In this document: piece by piece, positions 44,989-52,825 of the stretch
How positions within the stretch are numbered: the stretch's first letter is position 1
How the letters are laid out: every line of letters starts with the position of its first letter
From: Kitasatospora sp044457565
GTDB taxonomy: Bacteria; Actinomycetota; Actinomycetes; Streptomycetales; Streptomycetaceae
DNA: 64,000 nucleotides
Direction of reading: 5' to 3'
NCBI RefSeq assembly: GCF_044457565.1
Contig: NZ_JBITGZ010000016.1
Span: forward strand, 62,001 to 126,000
Made by a program: the position numbers and the translations under genes
Notes under the pieces: model-generated
Seen by the model: the letters and a program-made list of their open reading frames with translations, nothing else
What the model was told of the DNA's origin: nothing
Database searches by the model: none

Positions 44989-45794
44989 TCAGCTGCGGGC
45001 CCGGTAGGCGCGCATCGACAGCGGGACGAACACCGCCGCGATGCCGGCCGCCCAGACCAGCGACCAGAACACCGGAGCCGCGACCGGGCCGCCGGTCAGC
45101 AGGCCCCGGAAGGCGTCCGAGATCTGTGTGACCGGATTGACCTTCACCCAGCCCTGGAGCCAGCCCGGCATGGTGTCCACCTGCACGAACGCGCTGCTGG
45201 TGAAGGTGATCGGGAACAGCAGGGTGAACGCGAAGACCTGGACCTTCTCCGGGTCGCCCGCCAGCATCCCGACCAGCACCGCGGTCCACGAGAACGCGGC
45301 CGTGAAGAGCAGCAGCAGTGCGATCGCCGCGACGAAGCCGCCGAGGCCCGTGGTGATCCGGAAGCCGAGCAGCGTACCCAGGCCGACCATCAGCAGCATC
45401 GCCCAGAGCTGTTTGCACAGGTCGGCGGCGATCCGCCCGAGCAGCGGAGCCGAGCGGGCGATCGGCAGGCTGCGCAGCCGGTCGAACACACCCTTGGTGA
45501 GGTCGGTGTTGAGCGCCATCGCGGTGTACATGGTGGTGAAGAGCGCGTTCTGGACGATGATCCCGGCGAGCGCGTACTGTAGGTAGGCCTGCGGGGAGCC
45601 GGCCATCTGCCCGCCGAAGACGTAGGTGAACAGCACCACGAACATGATCGGCGTGATCGAGAAGTCGATCAGCTCCAGCGGGTTGTGCTTGACCGAGACC
45701 AGGCTGCGCCAGGCCATGGTGGCCGTCTGCCGCACGGCGGGCAGCGGCCGGACCTTGCCCCCGGCGGTGAGCTGCGGGGTGCCCGCGACGCTGG

Positions 45795-45798
<4 letters not shown>
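44989..45798 (-). CDS. ABC-2 type permease of a DrrAB-like exporter
   Basis: 269 residues with six hydrophobic segments and the ABC-2 family signature FTSSAFVQVDTMPGWLQGWVKVNP (about residues 195-218) plus a C-terminal arginine. It matches the DrrB/daunorubicin-resistance permease type. ATG 45798 overlaps the stop of the ATPase gene as ATGA, so the two subunits are made in balanced amounts. Substrate unknown; likely an amphipathic antibiotic or lipid. Confidence 0.93.
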
Positions 45799-46787
<989 letters not shown>

Positions 46788-46882
46788 GGCCGGCCTCCGC
46801 TGGGCAGCTGGGGTGGGTGCAGGCTCGGGCGAGTGCATCCACTCCACTGTGCCGCAGGGCTGTGACGCGTGCCCGTGACGGG

Positions 46883-47026
46883 TCAGTGGCAGGATTTCCC
46901 GAAGCCCGGGGCGGGCCCGGCGATCGCGCCGATGCTGCCGCACGTGGCGGCGGCCGGGCCGGCGGTGCCGAGCAGCAGGCCGAGCATGGCGGCGGTGACG
47001 AGCAGGGTCTTGCGGGCGGTGGTCAC
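46883..47026 (-). CDS. 47-residue predicted secreted peptide with two cysteines
   Basis: GTG at 47026 with GGAG 9 bases upstream, stop at 46883. The N-terminus (VTTARKTLLVTAAMLGLLLG) is a classic Sec signal: two basic residues, an Ala/Leu core, then GPAAA as a likely cleavage site after residue 27. The mature part would be about 20 residues, Gly/Ala/Pro rich, with cysteines at 29 and 46, two residues from either end, suited to one disulphide ring. It lies between marR and drrA in the same direction. Codon third positions are GC-rich, as expected for a real gene. Function unknown: a signal, a bacteriocin-like peptide or a coat component are all possible. Confidence 0.6.
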   Translation of the reverse strand: MTTARKTLLVTAAMLGLLLGTAGPAAATCGSIGAIAGPAPGFGKSCH

Positions 47027-47157
47027 GGCGGGTCTCCGCGCCGAGCGGGTGGTGTGCGGTGTTCAGCGGGCGGGCCGCGGTGCGGGGAACCTCGGTTCAC
47101 CCGTACGCCGGTCTGCGCCCCGCCGGGAACTCGGGCGCGGGAACCCCGGTGCGGGGC

Positions 47158-47586
47158 TCAGCCGAGGCGGTGCAGCAGGTCGACGCTGCGGCGCAGGAGC
47201 TGCTGCTCCTGCGGGGTGAGCCGCTCGGTGATCGCGGCCGCGATCCGGCTCTCGCGCCGTGCGCGCTGGGCGTGCAGGGCCTCGATGCCCGCCGGCGTGG
47301 CGGTGACCAGCAGTTTGCGCCGGTCGGTGGGGTGCGCCTGCTGGCCGACCAGGCCGGCCTCGGTCAGCAGGCTGACGGTGCGGGCCATCGACTGGTGCCG
47401 TACCCGCAGGTGCCCGGCGAGTTCGCTGGTGGTGTGCGGCCCCTCGCGGACCAGGCGTCCCAGTACGGCCGCCTGGTTCTGCGGCAGGACATCGTCCACC
47501 CGTAGGCCGCGGACCAGGGCGCCGATGGCGGTGCGCAGGTCCGCGGCGAGTTCGAGCGGGTCGAGGGGCGGTGGCGTGGACGTCAT
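47158..47586 (-). CDS. MarR-family transcriptional regulator
   Basis: 142 residues. The winged helix is at about 38-110 (NQAAVLGRLVREGPHTTSELAGHLRVRHQSMARTV given by location only; wing LVGQQAHPTDRRKLLV). Short MarR proteins like this repress neighbouring efflux or detoxification genes and are released by phenolic ligands. It is divergent from the MBL hydrolase, and the intergenic space contains a 7-bp inverted repeat likely to be its operator. The peptide and DrrAB exporter genes follow downstream in the same direction. Confidence 0.92.
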   Translation of the reverse strand: MTSTPPPLDPLELAADLRTAIGALVRGLRVDDVLPQNQAAVLGRLVREGPHTTSELAGHLRVRHQSMARTVSLLTEAGLVGQQAHPTDRRKLLVTATPAGIEALHAQRARRESRIAAAITERLTPQEQQLLRRSVDLLHRLG

Positions 47587-47609
47587 GGGTCAAGCCTAGC
47601 GGCAGGATG

Positions 47610-47637
47610 TACAGCAGAACTGCACAGCATTGCTGTA
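47610..47637. promoter_or_regulatory. Inverted repeat, candidate MarR operator
   Basis: TACAGCA (47610-47616) and TGCTGTA (47631-47637) are perfect 7-bp arms separated by 14 bases, in the 62-bp gap between the divergent marR and MBL genes. The position would block both promoters. Confidence 0.6.
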
Positions 47638-47648
47638 TGGTCGCTGAT

Positions 47649-48290
47649 ATGCGACTGACCAAGCTGGGCCATGCCTGTGTACGCCTGGAGCGCGGCGGCA
47701 CCACCGTCGTGATCGACCCGGGGATGTTCACCGAACCGGACGCCTTCGCGGGCGCCGACGCCGTACTGATCACCCATGAGCACTTCGACCACTTCGCCGA
47801 GGAGCGCCTGCGCGCCGCCCTGGCCGCCGACCCGGCACTGCGGGTGTGGACCAACGGCGCGGTGGCCGCCAAGCTGGACGGCGTCGCGCAGCGGGTGAGC
47901 GTCGTCGGTGAGGGGGACGCCTTCGAGGTGGGCGGCATCGGTGTCACCGTGCACGGCGAGTGGCACGCGGTGATCCATCCGGAGATCCCCCGGGTCGGCA
48001 ACATCGGCTTCGTGCTGGACGGCCGGGTCTTCCACCCGGGCGACGCGCTGACCGTGCCGCCGCACCCGGTGGACACCCTGCTGCTGCCGATCGCCGGCCC
48101 CTGGAACAAGCTCGGCGAGCTGATCGACTACGTCCGCGAGGTCGGGCCCCGGCGGGCGCTCGCCATCCACGAGGCCGTGCTCAGCGAGGTGGGGCAGGCG
48201 ATCAGCGCCCGGCTGCTCGGTGAGGGCGGCCCCGGCACCGGCGCCGAGTTCGCCCGGCTCGCCGCCGGCGAGCAGCTAGACCTGGGCTGA
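47649..48290 (+). CDS. MBL-fold metallohydrolase (YtkL/UlaG-like)
   Basis: 213 residues. The metal-binding motif HEHFDH (H43, H45, D47, H48) is complete; further ligands are HGEWHAVIH (about 107-115) and FHPGDAL (about 134-140). The N-terminus MRLTKLGHACVRLE is typical of the L-ascorbate-6-phosphate lactonase-like branch. It probably hydrolyses a small cyclic ester or phosphodiester in the cytoplasm. ATG 47649; the frame is open upstream only by chance. It shares its control region with the divergent marR gene. Confidence 0.9.
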   Translation: MRLTKLGHACVRLERGGTTVVIDPGMFTEPDAFAGADAVLITHEHFDHFAEERLRAALAADPALRVWTNGAVAAKLDGVAQRVSVVGEGDAFEVGGIGVTVHGEWHAVIHPEIPRVGNIGFVLDGRVFHPGDALTVPPHPVDTLLLPIAGPWNKLGELIDYVREVGPRRALAIHEAVLSEVGQAISARLLGEGGPGTGAEFARLAAGEQLDLG

Positions 48291-48321
48291 CGCCCGATCC
48301 CCTCCGGCGGTTCGGCCCCGG

Positions 48322-48355
48322 CCGGCGGGGCTCGACCGGGGCCGAGCCCCGCCGG
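48322..48355 (+). terminator. Hairpin between MBL gene and coaE
   Basis: Perfect 13-bp stem CCGGCGGGGCTCG (48322-48334) with its complement at 48343-48355. It ends at the -10 of coaE, so the stem overlaps the coaE promoter spacer. Confidence 0.75.
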
Positions 48356-48367
48356 TAGCCTGGCGCC
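48332..48367 (+). promoter_or_regulatory. Leaderless promoter of coaE
   Basis: TCGACC (48332-48337), an 18-base spacer, TAGCCT (48356-48361) and then exactly 6 bases to ATG 48368. No Shine-Dalgarno precedes the ATG. This pattern points to a leaderless mRNA. Confidence 0.6.
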
Positions 48368-48964
48368 ATGCTGAAGATCGGACTCACGGGCGGGATCGGC
48401 GCGGGCAAGAGCGAGGTGTCGCGGCTGCTCGCCGGGCACGGAGCGGTGATCGTCGACTCCGACCTGATCGCGCGTGAGGTCGTGGCGCCGGGCACCGAGG
48501 GGCTGAGGTCCGTGGTCGCCGAGTTCGGCCCCGGGGTGCTCCAGGGCGACGGCTCGCTCGACCGGCCCGCGCTCGGGGCCGTGGTCTTCGCCGACGCGCA
48601 GAAGCTGAGCGCACTGAACGCGATCGTCCACCCGCTGGTCCGGGCCCGCTCGGCCGAGCTGGAGGCGGCCGCCGCCCCCGACGCCGTCGTCGTGCACGAC
48701 GTCCCGCTGCTGGCCGAGAACGGCCTCGCGCCGCTGTACGACCTGGTCGTGGTGGTGGACGCGGCCGACGAGGTCCGCCTGGAGCGCCTGACGCGGCTGC
48801 GCGGCATGGCCGAGGCGGAGGCGAAGGCCCGGATGGCCGCCCAGGCGACCCGGGAGGACCGGCTCGCCGTCGCCGATCTGGTGATCGACAACAGCGGGCC
48901 GCTGGAGCTGCTGGCCCCGCGGGTCCAGGAGGTCTGGGCGCAGCTGAAGGCCCGCCAGGCCTGA
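48368..48964 (+). CDS. coaE: Dephospho-CoA kinase
   Basis: 198 residues, the usual length for the single-domain enzyme. P-loop GLTGGIGAGKSE (about 5-16), the substrate-binding DSDLIAREV (about 32-40) and HPLVRARSAELE, with the lid region ERLTRLRGMAEAEAKARMAAQ. It phosphorylates dephospho-CoA at the 3'-hydroxyl of the ribose, the last step of CoA synthesis. Mycobacterial CoaE has an extra C-terminal UPF0157 domain, which is absent here. rpsA-coaE proximity is conserved in actinobacteria, but here an efflux island separates them. Confidence 0.96.
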   Translation: MLKIGLTGGIGAGKSEVSRLLAGHGAVIVDSDLIAREVVAPGTEGLRSVVAEFGPGVLQGDGSLDRPALGAVVFADAQKLSALNAIVHPLVRARSAELEAAAAPDAVVVHDVPLLAENGLAPLYDLVVVVDAADEVRLERLTRLRGMAEAEAKARMAAQATREDRLAVADLVIDNSGPLELLAPRVQEVWAQLKARQA

Positions 48965-49051
48965 GGCGTCCCGGGCGGTCCCGGGCCGCGGGTGGCCCTG
49001 GGCCGCAGCCCGCCCGGGGGCTCCCGGCGCTCCAGGGCCCCCCGGGGCGGC

Positions 49052-49438
49052 TCAGCGCGGCTGGATCAGGTCCCAGCGGTTGCCGTAGAGGTCCTCGAAG
49101 ACGGCGACCGAGCCGTACTCCTCGTGCCGGGGCTCCTCCAGGAAGGTCACACCGGCCGCGCTCATCCGCCGGTGGTCGCCCTCGAAGTCCTCGGTGTTCA
49201 GGAACAGCCCGACCCGCCCGCCGGTCTGGTCGCCGATCCGGGCCAGCTGCTCGGGCTTGGAGGGCCGGGCCAGCAGCAGTGCGCTCTCGCGTGCCCCGCG
49301 CGGGGCGACCACCACCCAGCGGCCGCCGTCCCCGCGCGGGGAGTCCTCACGCAGCTCGAAGCCGACCGCGTCGACGTAGAAGGCGATCGCCTCGTCGTAG
49401 TCGCGCACGAGCAGGGTGGTCAGTCCGATGTGGGCCAT
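49052..49438 (-). CDS. VOC-family (glyoxalase/bleomycin-resistance-like) protein
   Basis: 128 residues from ATG 49438. A complete pair of beta-alpha-beta-beta-beta modules: LTTLLVRDYDEAIAFYVDAVGF, then VGLFLNTEDFEGDHRRMSAAGV and VAVFEDLYGNRWDLIQPR ending in the typical metal-ligand region. Family members are metal-dependent isomerases, dioxygenases or drug-binding proteins; this YfbT-like short form cannot be assigned further. The frame extends to 49531, but that part is low-complexity Arg/Gly and not coding. Convergent with coaE. Confidence 0.9.
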   Translation of the reverse strand: MAHIGLTTLLVRDYDEAIAFYVDAVGFELREDSPRGDGGRWVVVAPRGARESALLLARPSKPEQLARIGDQTGGRVGLFLNTEDFEGDHRRMSAAGVTFLEEPRHEEYGSVAVFEDLYGNRWDLIQPR

Positions 49439-49541
49439 GCGGCGATCGTGCCACACCGGCCCACGCCGACCGCGTCCCCGCCGGGCGCGGGCGACCTGGC
49501 CCCGCCCCCCGGCGCGGACGGCCGGGCCCACCGCTCCACCG

Positions 49542-50393
49542 CTACGGCTTGCGCCCGACGCCCGCCCAGATCGCGACCCGCTCGTCGGTGGGCTGCGCGG
49601 GCTGGTCGGGGCGCCACAACGGAGCGGTGACCAGCCCCGGCTCGGCCAGCTCCAGCCCGTCGAAGAACCGCAGCACCTGCTCGTGGCTGCGCATGGTCAG
49701 CTGGGCGGAGGCGTTGCGGTAGAGCGCCGATCCCTTGGCCGCCTCGGCGGGGGTGGCGAAGTCGCCGGTGGCGTGCGAGAGGGCGAGCATGCTGCCCGGC
49801 GGCAGCGCGTCCACCAGCCGCCGGACGATCGCGTACGGGTCGTCCTGCTCGTCGATGAAGTGCAGGACGGCCAGCAGCAGCAGGCCTACCGGCTGCCCGG
49901 AGTCGAGCAGCTTGCGGACCTCGGGGGTGTCGAGGATGCCCTGCGGGTCGCGCAGGTCCGCCCGGGCGACGACGGCGCTGCCGTGGCTCGCCCCGGCCAG
50001 CAGGGCGCGGCTGTGCACCAGCACGATCGGGTCGTTGTCGAGGTAGACCACCCGGGTGTCCGGCTCTATCGCCCGGGCGGCCTCGTGGGTGTTGCCCGCG
50101 GTGGGGATGCCGGTACCGATGTCGAGGAACTGCTTGATGCCCTGCTCCGCGAGGTGGCGCACGGCGCGGCCGAGGAACGCCCGGTTGGCCAGCGCGCTGA
50201 TGCGCACCAGCGGGCCGAGCGCGAGGACCTTCTCGGCGGCCTCGCGGTCGGCCGGGAAGTTGTCCTTCCCGCCGAGGTAGTAGTCGTACATCCGGGCCGG
50301 GTGGGGGATCTCGGGATGCAGGTCGGTGGGCGTGCGCCGCTCGTCGCCCTCGCCGGACAACCAGTCCTGTGTGATGTCCTGATGATCGGTCAT
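49542..50393 (-). CDS. SAM-dependent methyltransferase of the PF04672 (DUF574) family
   Basis: 283 residues from ATG 50393 with GGGAGG 6 bases upstream. Family hallmarks are HPEIPHPARMYDYYLGGKDNF (location about residues 20-40), the SAM motif FLDIGTGIPTAGNTHEAA (about 79-96), and a C-terminal FFDGLELAEPGLV ending WAGVGRKP. This family is greatly expanded in Streptomyces, with dozens of paralogues of unknown substrates. It lies downstream of soxR in the same direction, 135 bases away. Confidence 0.93.
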   Translation of the reverse strand: MTDHQDITQDWLSGEGDERRTPTDLHPEIPHPARMYDYYLGGKDNFPADREAAEKVLALGPLVRISALANRAFLGRAVRHLAEQGIKQFLDIGTGIPTAGNTHEAARAIEPDTRVVYLDNDPIVLVHSRALLAGASHGSAVVARADLRDPQGILDTPEVRKLLDSGQPVGLLLLAVLHFIDEQDDPYAIVRRLVDALPPGSMLALSHATGDFATPAEAAKGSALYRNASAQLTMRSHEQVLRFFDGLELAEPGLVTAPLWRPDQPAQPTDERVAIWAGVGRKP

Positions 50394-50528
50394 CCGTGCC
50401 TCCCCGTAGGCTGATCCACCCCGTTTCCGGCAGCATAGGTGCGAGTCGGGGCCGGGAACGACCGCTTTCGGTAACTCGCACGGCGGCTCCACCGGCCCCC
50501 CGCACCACCGGTACCCCATCCGCACCGG

Positions 50529-51026
50529 CTACCCCACCGGGTCGGCCGCCGCCCCGGGCTCCGGCCCCGACGCGGGATCGCGGGTGAGCAGGTACCGGGC
50601 GCCCGGGCCGGCCGTGCCCGCGCGGTCGTCGGCGTTGTAGAGCGCGCATTTCGACAGCGACAGGCAGCCGCAGCCGATGCAGCCGGTCAGCTTGACCTTG
50701 AGCTGCTCCAGCTCGGCGATCTGCTCGTCGATCCTGGACTGCCAGGACTGCGCGACGCCGTTCCACTCGGCCGGGCTGGGTGCGCGGTTCTCGGGCAGGC
50801 GGTCCAGGGCGGTGCGGGCCTCCTCCAGCGAGAGTCCGACCCGCTGGGCGGCCCGCACGAAGGCGACCCTGCGCAGCGCGGCCCGGGCGAAGCGCCGCTG
50901 GCCGCCGGTGGTGCGCTCGGAGTGGATCAGCCCGAGGCTCTCGTAGTAGCGCAGTGCGGAGGTGGCGAGCCCGCTGCGCCGGGAGAGCTGACCGATGGTC
51001 AGCAGGTCATGTCGGTTCGGTCCCAT
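50529..51026 (-). CDS. soxR: Redox-sensitive MerR-family regulator SoxR
   Basis: 165 residues. An N-terminal MerR helix-turn-helix (TIGQLSRRSGLATSALRYYE), a dimerisation helix (about 90-112) and the [2Fe-2S] cysteine motif CxxCxCx5C at C116, C119, C121 and C127. Streptomyces SoxR is activated by redox-active compounds (for example its own antibiotic pigments) when its cluster is oxidised. A -10 TATCCT (51040-51035 on the minus strand) lies 8 bases upstream of the ATG, so the mRNA is nearly leaderless. A SoxR box lies just upstream and overlaps its -35 region, suggesting autoregulation. Confidence 0.95.
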   Translation of the reverse strand: MGPNRHDLLTIGQLSRRSGLATSALRYYESLGLIHSERTTGGQRRFARAALRRVAFVRAAQRVGLSLEEARTALDRLPENRAPSPAEWNGVAQSWQSRIDEQIAELEQLKVKLTGCIGCGCLSLSKCALYNADDRAGTAGPGARYLLTRDPASGPEPGAAADPVG

Positions 51027-51044
51027 GGCAGTAGAGGATAGCGC

Positions 51045-51075
51045 TTGACCTCAAGCTGACTTGAAGTTGCAAGCT
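51045..51075 (+). promoter_or_regulatory. SoxR box in a 19-bp-spaced promoter for the split transketolase
   Basis: CCTCAAG-CTGA-CTTGAAG (51049-51066) matches the E. coli sox box halves CCTCAAG/CTTGAGG at 13 of 14 bases with the same 4-base centre. It lies between TTGACC (51045-51050) and CAAGCT (51070-51075), 19 bases apart, the over-long spacing characteristic of MerR-type activated promoters. It reads toward the gene at 51082. Confidence 0.85.
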
Positions 51076-51081
51076 CTTCCC

Positions 51082-51828
51082 ATGACCACCGCAGAGACCA
51101 CCGCAGAGATCACCGCAGGCCGCGCCGCAGCGGCCATCGCGCCGCCGCCGCACGAGTTCCAGGACCTGTCCCGCCTGCTGGCCCTGATGACGGGCGCCGA
51201 GAAGCACGGGCCCGCCGCCACCTCCACCCTCGACGTCCTCTGGGTCCTCTACGACCGGGTGCTGCGCGTGGGCCCCGACACCGCCGGCAGCCGCGACCGC
51301 GACCGCTTCCTGCTCTCCAAGGGCCACGGCCCGATGGCCTACTACGCGGTGCTCGCCGCCAAGGGATTCCTGTCGCCCGACGTGCTGCCGAGCTTCGGCG
51401 GGTACGACTCGCCGCTCGGCCACCACCCGGACCGGCTGCTCGTCCCCGGGGCGGAGATCTCCTCCGGTTCGCTCGGGCACGGCCTGCCGCTGGCGGTGGG
51501 CACCGCGCTCGGGCTCCGGGCCCAGAGCCTGACCGACCCCGCGGTGTGGGTGCTGGTCGGGGACGCCGAGTTCGACGAGGGCTCCAACCACGAGGCGGTG
51601 GCCTTCGCCGGGGCGGCCGCGCTGGATCGGCTGCACACCGTCGTCATCGACAACTCCTCGGCCACGCACGGCTGGCGCGGTGGCATCGCGGCCCGCTTCG
51701 AGGCCGAGGGCTGGTCGACGGCGACCGTCGACGGCCGCGACCACCAGGCCCTCTACGAGGCCTTCACCACCCCGCACCCGGGCCGGCCGCACGCCGTGGT
51801 CGCCCGCGTCGAGCCCAAGAACCTGTGA
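51082..51828 (+). CDS. Transketolase, N-terminal (thiamine-diphosphate-binding) subunit
   Basis: 248 residues. It corresponds to the first third of a full transketolase: FLLSKGHGPMAYYAVLAAKGF, GHGLPLAVGTALGLR (catalytic GHG) and the ThDP/Mg motif VGDAEFDEGSNHEAVAFAG ending in N-shifted form HTVVIDNSS. With the next gene it forms a two-subunit transketolase that moves two-carbon ketol units between sugar phosphates. ATG 51082 has no strong Shine-Dalgarno and follows the SoxR-controlled promoter almost directly. A housekeeping full-length transketolase is expected elsewhere in the genome. Confidence 0.92.
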   Translation: MTTAETTAEITAGRAAAAIAPPPHEFQDLSRLLALMTGAEKHGPAATSTLDVLWVLYDRVLRVGPDTAGSRDRDRFLLSKGHGPMAYYAVLAAKGFLSPDVLPSFGGYDSPLGHHPDRLLVPGAEISSGSLGHGLPLAVGTALGLRAQSLTDPAVWVLVGDAEFDEGSNHEAVAFAGAAALDRLHTVVIDNSSATHGWRGGIAARFEAEGWSTATVDGRDHQALYEAFTTPHPGRPHAVVARVEPKNL

Positions 51829-51909
51829 GCCCCTGACCTCTGACCCCCTGCTCTCCTCCCCTCCTCCCTCCTTCGCCCCGAACCACCGCCACCGCAAGGG
51901 ACTTCACCG

Positions 51910-52803
51910 ATGGACACCATGCGCGAACGCTTCCTGGACGTCACCACCCGCCTGCTCGACGAGGACCCGCGGCTGGCCGTCGTGCTCGCCGACATCAGCG
52001 CCGCCGGCTTCAGCACGGCCGCCGAGCGCCACCCCGAGCGGGTGATCAACGTCGGCATCCGCGAGCAACTGCTGATCGGCGCGGCCGGCGGCCTGGCACT
52101 GGCGGGCCTGCGCCCGATCGCCCACACGTTCGCCAGCTTCCTGGTCGAGCGCCCCTTCGAGCAGGTCAAGCTGGACCTCGTCCACCAGGGCGTCGGCGCG
52201 GTCCTGGTCAGCGCCGCCGGCTCCTACGACTGGCCCGCCGGGGGCCGCACCCACATGTCCCCGGGCGACGTCGCGCTGCTGGACACCCTCCCCGACTGGA
52301 CGGTCCACGTGCCCGGCCACCCCGACGAGGCCGAGACCCTGCTGCGCCACGCCGTCGCGGACGGCGACCGCAACGTCTACGTCCGCCTCTCCGAGCACCG
52401 CAACGCGGCGGCCCGGCCGGTGACACCGGGCCGGTTCAGCACGATCCGCACCGGCCGGGGCGGCGTGGTGCTGGCCGTCGGCCCGATGCTGGACGCCGTC
52501 CTGGAGGCCACCGAGGGCCTGGACGTCACCGTCCTGTACGCCGCGACCGTGCGGCCCTTCGACGCGGAGGGTCTGCGCGCGGCCGTCGGCGGGCCGGCGC
52601 AGGCGGTCATCGTCGAGCCGTACCTGGCGGGCACCTCGCAGCGTGAGGCGCACCTGGCCCTGGACGCCCTGCCGCACCGGGTCCTGGCCCTGGGCGTGCC
52701 CAAGGCCGAGCACCGCCACTACGGCTCCATCGACGAGCACCTCGCCGCGTACGGCCTGGACGCCCGCTCACTGCGCGAGCGGATCGCCGGCTTCCTGCGC
52801 TAG
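51910..52803 (+). CDS. Transketolase, C-terminal (pyrimidine-binding and ligand) subunit
   Basis: 297 residues. The pyrimidine-binding domain has NVGIREQLLIGAAGGLALAGLRP (catalytic E in GIREQ) and AHTFASFLVERPFEQVKLD. The C-terminal transketolase_C domain has TVLYAATVRPFDAEGLRAAV. AAGGGA precedes ATG 51910. The 81-base gap after the N-subunit is extremely pyrimidine-rich on the plus strand. It is co-transcribed with the N-subunit and convergent with treZ. Confidence 0.92.
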   Translation: MDTMRERFLDVTTRLLDEDPRLAVVLADISAAGFSTAAERHPERVINVGIREQLLIGAAGGLALAGLRPIAHTFASFLVERPFEQVKLDLVHQGVGAVLVSAAGSYDWPAGGRTHMSPGDVALLDTLPDWTVHVPGHPDEAETLLRHAVADGDRNVYVRLSEHRNAAARPVTPGRFSTIRTGRGGVVLAVGPMLDAVLEATEGLDVTVLYAATVRPFDAEGLRAAVGGPAQAVIVEPYLAGTSQREAHLALDALPHRVLALGVPKAEHRHYGSIDEHLAAYGLDARSLRERIAGFLR

Positions 52804-52825
52804 CGGCTTGCGGGCACCCCGTCCG

